A stretch of 42,319 bases of DNA from positions 1 to 42,319 of the forward strand of contig JARKPK010000079.1 of the NCBI GenBank assembly GCA_029975295.1, read 5' to 3'. This document shows positions 35,984-42,319 of the stretch, piece after piece; positions within the stretch are counted from its first letter, which is position 1, and the number at the start of each line of letters is the position of its first letter. Under the pieces are notes generated by a model, which did not search any database, was not told where the DNA came from, and saw only the letters and a program-made list of their open reading frames with translations. The position numbers and the translations under genes are program-made. This DNA comes from Thermoguttaceae bacterium (GTDB lineage: Bacteria > Planctomycetota > Planctomycetia > Pirellulales > Thermoguttaceae).

Positions 35984-36435
35984 CGCTGGCCGGACAACCT
36001 CAATCGACTCGACGGTTGCCCCTCTGCGGGATGCACAAGATTCTCCTGTTTTTCGTCGTCGGCGTTGCGGTCGCCATGACCGTCGCAATGATGCTCGGGC
36101 TGACGCCCATACGCAGTTCGGTCTGCTTGTTTCACGCGATGACCGGCTGGCATTGCCCCGGCTGCGGCGGCACGCGGGCTGTCCGGGCTTTGCTACACGG
36201 AGAATGGGCCGAGGCCCTTCATCAGCACGCCCTATTCGTGCTTCTGTTGCCGACAGCCGCGTACGCGGGCACATCGTTCGCATGCCGCAGATTCCGGGGC
36301 CGACATTTGCCCGGCGGCCGATGGTTCGAGCGCCCGCATCCCTACGTCGCGCTGATCGCCTTGGCCACGGCCTTCTTCGTCGCCCGCAACCTTCCCTGGC
36401 CGCCGTTCGACATGCTGGCCCCGATCCCGCGATGA
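35980..36435 (+). CDS. DUF2752 family membrane protein
   Basis: The product has 151 residues if started at the GTG overlapping the upstream stop (35980); an ATG at 36031 gives 134 residues starting at the first membrane segment. Neither has a strong ribosome site, and coupling by the GTGA overlap favours the first. The diagnostic motif HCPGCGGTRAVRALLHGEW follows the first hydrophobic segment, and two further membrane segments complete the protein. The paired cysteines could bind metal or form a disulphide. DUF2752 has no established function. It converges on the lipoprotein gene (41-base gap). Confidence 0.87.
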   Translation: MTLAGQPQSTRRLPLCGMHKILLFFVVGVAVAMTVAMMLGLTPIRSSVCLFHAMTGWHCPGCGGTRAVRALLHGEWAEALHQHALFVLLLPTAAYAGTSFACRRFRGRHLPGGRWFERPHPYVALIALATAFFVARNLPWPPFDMLAPIPR

Positions 36436-36441
36436 CGCCCA

Positions 36442-36457
36442 CCGGCCAGTTGGCCGG
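36442..36457. terminator. Bidirectional terminator-like hairpin between convergent genes
   Basis: CCGGCC (36442-36447) pairs with GGCCGG (36452-36457) around AGTT, placed in the 41-base gap between two convergent stops. No T-run on either side, so function is uncertain. Confidence 0.35.
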
Positions 36458-36476
36458 CGCGATTCGTTCGGAGGGC

Positions 36477-36905
36477 CTATTTCAGATCGATGGGATACGG
36501 CCCACCCCCCTTGACCACCTCGACGGTGATCTCGCTAGTCACGTAATTGCTGTACTTTTCGGGTATCAGCGATTTGGCCGAGGGGGTCTCTTCGTCGGGA
36601 TTGGCCGGCTTGGCCCGAGGATCGACGCAGATCACCTGCACCCGATGCTTTCCGAGCACCGCTCCATCGTTCTTCTTGTAGGTGGAAAGTGTATAAGAGC
36701 CGTCGGGACCGATCTCGCCTTTCGCCGGCGGGCCGACCGACGGCTGAAATAGGACGTTGCCGTGTTTCAGCGGCTGTCCTTTGTATGTGACCTTGCCCGA
36801 AACCGGCGCCATGGCCGGGCCGCGATTGCAGCCGCCAACGACGACAGACACGGCGGCCGAAAGCAACACGATCTGCATCCAGGGTTGAATCATCGCAATT
36901 CGCAT
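36477..36905 (-). CDS. Small lipoprotein with carboxypeptidase-regulatory-like domain
   Basis: The product has 142 residues, from the ATG at 36905 (AAGGA seven bases upstream). The signal ends VVVGGC with lipid-bearing Cys26. The mature part has the typical opening VSGKVTYKGQPLKHGNVLFQP, then GEIGPDGSYTLSTY and GKHRVQVICVDP, and ends with EKYSNYVTSEITVEV. This is one of the most repeated small exported proteins of planctomycetes; function unknown. It follows a DUF1559 gene (204-base gap, same strand), the same pairing as at 25482-26918 but with gene order reversed. Confidence 0.85.
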   Translation of the reverse strand: MRIAMIQPWMQIVLLSAAVSVVVGGCNRGPAMAPVSGKVTYKGQPLKHGNVLFQPSVGPPAKGEIGPDGSYTLSTYKKNDGAVLGKHRVQVICVDPRAKPANPDEETPSAKSLIPEKYSNYVTSEITVEVVKGGGPYPIDLK

Positions 36906-37109
36906 GGGTTGTCCTTGCTCGTTCTGTCGGCCGCCGCGCCGGCAACTGTCCATCGATGGCGTCGAGTCGTCGATCTTTGCCGCCGACCCGGCGGCACGAG
37001 CGGACGATGGATCATCCGCAAAGAATCAATTCAACCACGCGCCAACGCCGCCGATCGAAAAACCGCCCGACCGCCTATCGGTCGTGTGGCAAATCTGCTC
37101 GAAGCCTCA

Positions 37110-38009
37110 TTAGTCCTCGCCTTTGAGCAATTCGCGGCCGTTGCATGTGGCCAGCGCTCGGTAGTAATCGATGTCGATGTCGTTGGCGAGAAATTGGCAA
37201 CTCCCGTCGGCGCGCATGAAGTTGGCGCCGCCGGGATGATAGCTTCCAAAGGGCAGATGATTGAACGGGATTTTGTCCTTTTCGCGGTCGAGCTGAGCAT
37301 TGATCGGGTATTGCACGACCTTGAAGGAGTACGAACCATAACCGGTGCCGTTCGCGCCGAGAATCCACGCGCGAACATTGCCCGGAAAACCCGAGAAGGT
37401 GCTGGCCGGATCCCGATCTTGCTGAACGAACTCGCCGATGCACAAGGTATTGCTCAGGCCGTCGAGCACGTCGCTCACGCGGCGCTGCCAGCGATAGCCG
37501 AACATCCCGTTGTCCGGGATGTCGCCGAAGCTCCCCTTGAGCAGTTTTTCGCCCCGGTTGACGATCGCCCCGGCCACCCCTTGATACAGCGTCAGCGCCC
37601 CAAGCATGTACGACTGACTGGCCTGAGTTACCAGTATCGGACCGGGATAGCTTGGGCAACCATAGACAGGAATGACCGTATTCCGCTGGGTCGAAGCGCC
37701 TGGCGTCTGCTTAAAGTCAATCTGTTTGTAAACGGCCACCTGCTCGATGTACGGCAGAAGCATGGTGAACAAACCATACTTGCCGTCGTCAATCGCACCA
37801 ACGGGGAAAAACCCGGACTTGCCCGAGCTGTCCATGTTGTTGTGGATGCCGATGCCGATTTGACGAAGGTTGTTCGAACAGGTAGAGCGGCGCGCCGCCT
37901 CGCGCACCTGCTGAATCGCCGGCAGCAGCAGGGCGATCAAAATGGCGATGATCGCGATTACCACCAACAACTCGACAAGCGTGAAACCCTTGTTCCGAAG
38001 TCGTAACAT
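37110..38009 (-). CDS. DUF1559 domain protein with type IV pilin-like N-terminus (second copy)
   Basis: The product has 299 residues, from the ATG at 38009, which begins the short basic leader [15 protein letters not shown]; the longer frame to 38138 only adds unrelated sequence. The pilin-like segment [17 protein letters not shown] and the following [22 protein letters not shown] are almost identical to the copy at 25482. Body motifs include LPYIEQ and [15 protein letters not shown], and the tail has [12 protein letters not shown] (H-x9-DG). Presumed pseudopilin-like, inserted in the inner membrane by the N-terminal helix after prepilin peptidase processing. The ribosome site is weak. It is likely co-transcribed with the downstream lipoprotein gene. 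Confidence 0.93.
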   Translation of the reverse strand: MLRLRNKGFTLVELLVVIAIIAILIALLLPAIQQVREAARRSTCSNNLRQIGIGIHNNMDSSGKSGFFPVGAIDDGKYGLFTMLLPYIEQVAVYKQIDFKQTPGASTQRNTVIPVYGCPSYPGPILVTQASQSYMLGALTLYQGVAGAIVNRGEKLLKGSFGDIPDNGMFGYRWQRRVSDVLDGLSNTLCIGEFVQQDRDPASTFSGFPGNVRAWILGANGTGYGSYSFKVVQYPINAQLDREKDKIPFNHLPFGSYHPGGANFMRADGSCQFLANDIDIDYYRALATCNGRELLKGED

Positions 38010-38872
38010 GACTTGTCTCTTTCGCAAAATCGTCTCACTCCCGCCCAAGCCCTCGTGCCAAACAACGCGATAAACAATTAGGGCAAATGAATTAACCGCG
38101 GCGAGTACCCTTTGTTTCGGCCGCCCGGCGGCGAACATTTCGCCCGTTGCGCGGCATGCTTGGCTCGTGGGAAAACCCAGACGAACGTCTAGCGTTATTC
38201 TAACGAATTGAAGGTGTTCTCGCTACGGTTTTTCAACCCATGCGGCCGACATGACGTTGAGCCAACGGCAGGCGCTCGGCCTAGCGGCGCCAGCCGGCCA
38301 GCGCCCCGAACTGCCGCTGGTGGCTGACTGACGGCAAATGATTGTCGCCGGCCGACTGCTCGCAATGTCACGGGAACGCCAAGCGGGCGTTCGCCGGCAG
38401 TTTGTTCGGTTGCGTCAACCGCGTCCCATCCCCACGAACCAACGGCCCCTTCCGCCGTCGCAGCCGGTCTGATAGGCTTTTCCACCTGAACGCCCCGCGA
38501 TGCGAGTGGCACAACACGAAAGGCAGTCCGTTCGCGAAACGAATGCAGTCCGCCTTTTTTCTGCCGTTGCCGCAAAATTGCCGTCGGCGCGATTATACCC
38601 TCCGCGAAAAACGGCGCGTTTTGCCGCAGGCAAGCGTTCGGCGAAGGGATTTTTCGCCGCGAAATTGGTATGATGGCCGAATTGCCGCCCCACAGGTCGG
38701 CGTGCGGCCCCGGAAGCTCCAGCCGGCGACGATCGCACCGGACCAAAGCTTGGCAGACTGGGCGCCTCGACGCCGTCTCCCCCGACGCCACTTTCAGCCG
38801 CCCGCGCCGGTCGGCGGCGGGAGCGCGGCCGTCGGCCGGAGTCAATCGGAAGCGATCTTGCCCAACAAGAAA
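38010..38872. other. Divergent intergenic region between DUF1559 and YkgJ genes
   Basis: No supported gene lies in these 863 bases. Visible items are a near-palindrome AGACGAACGTCT (38179-38190), a 7-bp hairpin (38639-38645 with 38653-38659), and an extended -10 (38666-38674). The frame in phase with the YkgJ gene is open back to 38342, but that part lacks family features. Confidence 0.5.
38639..38674 (+). promoter_or_regulatory. Possible extended -10 promoter for ykgJ-like/hisS, next to a hairpin
   Basis: TGGTATGAT (38666-38674) is an extended -10 with TATGAT matching consensus at five of six positions. No good -35 is present. A 7-bp hairpin (CGGCGAA 38639-38645 with TTCGCCG 38653-38659) lies just upstream where a regulator could bind. 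The leader to the ATG would be about 190 bases. Confidence 0.33.
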
Positions 38873-39490
38873 ATGAAGACCGAACCTCCCATCGAGAATC
38901 AAGCCTCGGCGCCCATGGCGTTTCGTCGGCTGCCGAACAAAGCGAGGCCCCAACCTAACGGCCGTCCCGACACCCGACAACTGCCCGTGCTGCAACCGCA
39001 ATTGGGTGGCAACTTTCCCCCGCCGACGGCCGCAGAAACGCAATCCGCCAAGCCGTCGCGCCACCAGGTTCCCGTCGGCCAATGCTTGTGCGACTTCTGC
39101 TCGGCGAAATGCTGCCGGTACTTCGCCTTGCCGTTCGATCGGCCGACCACTTGGAAGGAATTCGATCAGATGCGGTGGTTCCTGCTGCACGAGCGGACGG
39201 CGGTCTTTGTGGAAAAAGGCGATTGGTACGTCTTGGTTTACAATCCGTGCCAACACTTGCAAGCCGACAATCGCTGCGGCATTTATGAAACTCGGCCGCA
39301 GATTTGCCGCGATTATTCCACGCGCAACTGCGAGTATGAGGATTCCTGGGTGTACGATCACTACTGGGAGCTGCCCGAGCAGGTGGAGGAATATGCCGAG
39401 GCCGTGCTCGGCCCGCGACGGGGCCGAACGTTCCGCTCAGCGCGCCCGGCCGCTCCGAGCCGGTCCGCAACTCGATCAACTAAAGGATAA
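38873..39490 (+). CDS. YkgJ-type cysteine-cluster protein (putative zinc/iron chelator)
   Basis: The product has 205 residues if started at the ATG at 38873; a TTG at 38858 with GGAAG upstream, or an ATG at 38915, are alternatives. After a Pro/Arg/Gln-rich N-terminus of about 65 residues comes the cysteine cluster: CLCDFCSAKCCRYF, then YNPCQHLQADNRCGIYETRPQICRDY, then NCEYED. This is the pattern of the Fe-S or Zn-binding YkgJ family, whose biochemical role is not settled. The stop is four bases before the hisS GTG, whose ribosome site overlaps this stop, so translation is coupled. Confidence 0.87.
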   Translation: MKTEPPIENQASAPMAFRRLPNKARPQPNGRPDTRQLPVLQPQLGGNFPPPTAAETQSAKPSRHQVPVGQCLCDFCSAKCCRYFALPFDRPTTWKEFDQMRWFLLHERTAVFVEKGDWYVLVYNPCQHLQADNRCGIYETRPQICRDYSTRNCEYEDSWVYDHYWELPEQVEEYAEAVLGPRRGRTFRSARPAAPSRSATRSTKG

Positions 39491-39494
39491 GACT

Positions 39495-40847
39495 GTGGGA
39501 CTGATCGTTCCTCGCACGCTCAAAGGCTTTCGCGACTACCCGCCGGCAGCAATGATTCCGCGCGAGCGGTTGATCGACACGGCGCGGCGCGTTTACCGTT
39601 CGTACGGATTCAGCCCGATCGACACACCCGCCCTGGAGTACCTGGAAATTCTCTCGGGCAAGGGCGGCGAAGAGACCGACAAGCAACTCTATCAGTTCGA
39701 AGATCATGGCGGTCGGCGAGTGGGGCTCCGCTTCGATCTGACGGTGCCGCTGGCGCGCTTTGCCGCCATGCACGTGGGCGAACTGGGAACCCCGTTCAAG
39801 CGATACCACATTGCCACCGTCTGGCGCGGCGAAAACACCCAACGGGGGCGCTACCGTGAGTTCATGCAGTGCGATTTCGACACCATCGGAACGCGATCCA
39901 ACACGGCGGATATCGAAACGGCCCTGGTCATTCACGACCTGCTGACGGCGATCGGTTTTCGGCAGTTCCGCATCCATGTGAACAATCGCATGGTGCTCAA
40001 CGGATTGCTTGAAACCATGGGCTTGGCCGAACGATCTGCGGCCATTCTCCGCGCGCTCGACAAACTGCCGAAGATCGGGCCCGACCGCGTAATCGCTGAA
40101 ATGCAGGCGCAGGCCGACGTGGCCGCGGCCGACGCCGGACGAATCGTCGCCCTTTCCGAGATTCGTGGCTCCACCGCCGAAGTGCTGAGACAACTCGCTC
40201 AACTGTTGGCCGGAAGCTCAAGCGGCGTCGAAGGCATGGAGCGGCTCGGACAGTTGGCCGCGGCTGTTCAGGCCGCCGGAGTGCCCGAAGACCGTTTCTG
40301 CATCGATCTATCGATTGCCCGAGGGCTCGATTACTACACCGGCACCGTCTTTGAAACGTTTCTGTCCGCCCTGCCCGCGATCGGCAGCGTTTGTTCCGGC
40401 GGACGTTACGACAACCTCGCCGCTCTCTACACCACCCAGGAACTGCCCGGCATTGGCGCCTCACTGGGGCTGGATCGGCTTCTGGCCGCGATGGAGGAAT
40501 TGGGGATGATCGAACAGAAGACCACCGCGGCAGAGGTCTTTATTGCGTTGTTCGACGCAGATCACCTGCACGACTACCTGCGTATCGCCGCCGCGCTGCG
40601 GGCTTCGGGCTTGGGGGTCGAACTCTTTCCCGAAGCGAGAAAGCTCGGCCAGCAATTGAAGTATGCCGACCGCCGAGGCTACCGCGCGGCCATCGTCGCC
40701 GGCTCCGACGATTTCGCGGCCGGAATCTGCCAATTGAAGGATCTGGCCGCCGGAACGCAACAGCCCATCCCGCTGACAGCAGACTGCTCGTCGTTGATCG
40801 CCGCCATTCGCTCCCTGCTGACGCCGCCGAACATCGACGGGCCGTGA
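39495..40847 (+). CDS. hisS: Histidyl-tRNA synthetase
   Basis: This class II synthetase charges tRNA-His. The product has 450 residues from the GTG at 39495, with AAAGGA upstream and the normal family opening (LIVPRTLKGFRDYPP). The frame is open upstream to 39006 but overlaps the YkgJ gene there. Motif 2 (WRGENTQRGRYREFMQCDFD) and the two histidine-binding signatures (RGLDYYTGTVFE and SGGRYDNL) are intact. The ATP motif 3 is LGLDRLLAAMEE, and the C-terminal anticodon-binding domain covers about residues 345-440 (VFIALFD, LGVELFPEARKLGQQLKYADRRGYRAAIVAG). Confidence 0.97.
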   Translation: MGLIVPRTLKGFRDYPPAAMIPRERLIDTARRVYRSYGFSPIDTPALEYLEILSGKGGEETDKQLYQFEDHGGRRVGLRFDLTVPLARFAAMHVGELGTPFKRYHIATVWRGENTQRGRYREFMQCDFDTIGTRSNTADIETALVIHDLLTAIGFRQFRIHVNNRMVLNGLLETMGLAERSAAILRALDKLPKIGPDRVIAEMQAQADVAAADAGRIVALSEIRGSTAEVLRQLAQLLAGSSSGVEGMERLGQLAAAVQAAGVPEDRFCIDLSIARGLDYYTGTVFETFLSALPAIGSVCSGGRYDNLAALYTTQELPGIGASLGLDRLLAAMEELGMIEQKTTAAEVFIALFDADHLHDYLRIAAALRASGLGVELFPEARKLGQQLKYADRRGYRAAIVAGSDDFAAGICQLKDLAAGTQQPIPLTADCSSLIAAIRSLLTPPNIDGP

Positions 40848-40937
40848 GGCTCTCATCGGAAACGCCACCAGGCCGAAAGAGCGAGATGCGGATCTCTGCG
40901 GTCGGCAGCGTTGGCGCAGAGACGCATTGATCCTCTC

Positions 40938-40962
40938 AAGAAGAAACGGAAACGCATTTCCG
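40938..40962 (-). terminator. Probable terminator of rplQ
   Basis: CGGAAA (40947-40952) and TTTCCG (40957-40962) form a perfect 6-bp stem with loop CGCA. On the minus strand it is followed by TTTCTTCTT. It lies about 90 bases after the rplQ stop at 41051. Between convergent genes, an 8-bp hairpin (40893-40900 with 40915-40922) may serve the hisS side. Confidence 0.45.
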
Positions 40963-41015
40963 CGATTAAAGAAACTGCTGCGCGCAGCGCCAATGGGCCG
41001 AATGGCGAGCAAACA

Positions 41016-41032
41016 GCAACCAACCTGCGTTT
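41016..41032. repeat. 17-base intergenic repeat, copy 2
   Basis: This copy is identical to 29796-29812. It lies 18 bases beyond the rplQ stop, in the 3' end of that transcript. Confidence 0.6.
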
Positions 41033-41050
41033 CGGCTGCCGCGGGTTTGC

Positions 41051-41752
41051 TTAGTCTTGCTTTTCCGGTGTTTCGGCGGCCGCTCCGCCGCTATCGCCGG
41101 CCGGCGGCGGCGCCTGTTGAACCGGTTGGTCGGCTGCGGTCGCCGGAGCCTGGCTCGGCGCTTGCGCGGCCGAGTCGGACGCGGCATCGACGTCAAACGA
41201 AGGCTTGATCGGCTTGCGCTTCTTCGCACGGCGCTCGGCACTGACGAATTCCAGAATCGCCCGTGCGCCGGCATCGCCCAAACGCGGGGTGGCCAATTTC
41301 AAGATGCGGGTATAACCGCCGTCGCGATCGCGGTAGCGAGGGGCGATCTCTTCGAAAAGCAAGCGGACCGCCTTCTTGTTGCCCAACAGCCTCAGCACTC
41401 GGCGCCGAGCGGCTACCACCGGGGCCATGGCCCGACTCCACTCGTACCACTGCTCGCTTTCACGCCAGCGACGCCAGTCGTCGCTAAACCGTTCGGCGTG
41501 CGGTTCCATCCGATCGGCCTTCTCCAACATCGGCAGCGCCCGCCGCGCGATCGTCACGCACTTCTCCACCAACGGGCGAACCTCCTTCGCCTTGGGAAGC
41601 GTCGTGATAATCCGCCCTTTCACGCGCGGCTCGTTGTCTTCAAGCTGCGCGTCGCGCTCGGTAAGAATCAATGCCGAAGCCAGGTTGCGCAACAACGCGC
41701 GCTGATGATTCGGATTACGGCCGAGTTTCCGTCCCTTGTTTCGATGTCGCAT
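41051..41752 (-). CDS. rplQ: 50S ribosomal protein L17, long form
   Basis: The N-terminus MRHRNKGRKLGRNPNHQRALLRN and the segments TTLPKAKEVRPLVE, KAVRLLFEEIAPRY and GGYTRILKLATPRLGD, then AILEFV, are classic L17. At 233 residues it is about twice the E. coli protein (near 127). The extra length comes from a short insertion before TTLPKAKE (DAQLEDNEPRVKG) and one of about 40 residues (roughly 75-115, with Trp-rich RFSDDWRRWRESEQWYEWSR). A tail of about 55 residues rich in Ala, Pro and Gln ends in PEKQD. It follows rpoA on the same strand, the standard bacterial order, but with a 290-base gap. Confidence 0.95.
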   Translation of the reverse strand: MRHRNKGRKLGRNPNHQRALLRNLASALILTERDAQLEDNEPRVKGRIITTLPKAKEVRPLVEKCVTIARRALPMLEKADRMEPHAERFSDDWRRWRESEQWYEWSRAMAPVVAARRRVLRLLGNKKAVRLLFEEIAPRYRDRDGGYTRILKLATPRLGDAGARAILEFVSAERRAKKRKPIKPSFDVDAASDSAAQAPSQAPATAADQPVQQAPPPAGDSGGAAAETPEKQD

Positions 41753-42042
41753 GATCGTCGCACTCTCGTCTGATCGGCTGATATAAACTTGCGCCGCCCG
41801 AAACGCGGCCTTCGCTTTGCCGCCGTCCTCGGGCCGACCGCCGTTGGCGGCCCGTCGCGGGCATCCCCAGCGGGCCGGTTACGGCCGCTTCAGGGCGGAA
41901 TGATTTCTCGCAATGTCGTTTGTCCAGGCCATTCCAATCCCTAGCAAGCCATTGGCTCGGAGAGTTGGTCGATGACCTCCATCGAGTTGCCGTCCGAACG
42001 GCCCGGCCCCTGCTGCCCCGTCCCTTATGGCCATAGCCCGAC

Positions 42043-42319
42043 TTAGAACACCGCGGCGGGTTGCGGCGGCAACCGCATGCCCAACCGCAGACCCAAATCG
42101 GACAACTTCTCGCGAACCTCGTTGAGCGTCGTTTCGCCGAAATTACGCACGGCCAGCAGTTGATCTTCGGTCCGCTGGACCAACTCGCGCACCGTGGCGA
42201 TGCTCTCCGACTCGAGGCAGTTGCTCGCTCGCACCGAGAGGTTCAACTCGGCGATCGACATCGCCAATTTGGCCTCCAGAGCCGGATCGAGCGCCCCTGC
42301 CGAGCCGCCTCGGGCATCG
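42043..42319 (-). CDS. rpoA: DNA-directed RNA polymerase subunit alpha, C-terminal domain (partial)
   Basis: The frame is open from the stop at 42043 to the window edge, giving the last 91 residues. They form the alpha C-terminal domain that contacts UP elements and activators: [60 protein letters not shown]. This has the two helix-hairpin-helix-like elements (LSVRASNCL and NFGETTLNE). The tail ends [11 protein letters not shown]. The rest of the gene is beyond the window. Confidence 0.96.
   Translation of the reverse strand, partial: DARGGSAGALDPALEAKLAMSIAELNLSVRASNCLESESIATVRELVQRTEDQLLAVRNFGETTLNEVREKLSDLGLRLGMRLPPQPAAVF

Noticed and set aside
36762-38006. 414-codon plus-strand frame opposite the lipoprotein and DUF1559 genes
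   Set aside because: Antisense shadow across two recognised genes and their gap.
39006-39494. In-frame upstream extension of hisS
   Set aside because: Overlaps the YkgJ-type gene in another frame; family proteins start at LIVPRTLKGFRDYPP, and the GTG there has a ribosome site.

Overview
The window (about 60% GC) looks like the chromosome of a planctomycete, most likely of the Pirellulales type. The basis is a set of hallmark families: two DUF1559 proteins with a pilin-like N-terminus and an H-x9-DG tail, small regulatory-like lipoproteins, an SHD1-domain protein, a BBP2-like porin, a Tat-exported Gfo/Idh/MocA oxidoreductase, a DUF2617 protein, a giant autotransporter-repeat PEP-CTERM protein and long ribosomal protein L17. 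No rRNA, tRNA, CRISPR array or transposase is visible.

Layout. (1) 1-3835, minus: 5' part of a beta-barrel porin gene, a Tat-exported oxidoreductase gene with a textbook intrinsic terminator, and a SUMF1/FGE-like lipoprotein with Pro-Glu-Lys repeats. (2) 4503-10002, plus: a housekeeping run tpiA-secG-[structured intergenic element]-yicC-gmk-rpoZ-coaC-coaB, then a PfkB sugar kinase. (3) 10248-12240, minus: a two-gene bacterial microcompartment satellite, a PduS-like flavin/Fe-S protein followed by a PduT-like tandem-BMC shell protein that keeps the pore cysteine. (4) 12951-13877, plus: an exported SHD1 protein. (5) 13952-33281, minus: from upstream to downstream, a transglutaminase-like lipoprotein, a DUF2617 protein, an ABC exporter, a small lipoprotein, a DUF1559 protein, a 2728-residue PEP-CTERM beta-helix protein, a metallophosphoesterase and a PhoA-type alkaline phosphatase. 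The last five may form a cell-surface/export cluster. (6) 34170-36435, plus: an unrecognised cytoplasmic protein, a zinc-ribbon membrane protein and an overlapping DUF2752 protein. (7) 36477-38009, minus: a second DUF1559 + lipoprotein pair. (8) 38873-40847, plus: a YkgJ-type cysteine-cluster protein closely coupled to hisS. (9) 41051-42319, minus: rpoA (3' part) and rplQ.

How the genes fit together. Most of the window is core metabolism and information processing mixed with envelope proteins; no phage, defence island or transferred segment stands out. The least explained items are a 76-nt three-way-junction fold between secG and yicC, the PduS/PduT pair standing apart from any other shell or enzyme gene, the roughly 660-residue super-repeat of the giant PEP-CTERM protein, and a 17-nt intergenic repeat. 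All identifications come from reading motifs in the translated sequence; no database search was run.
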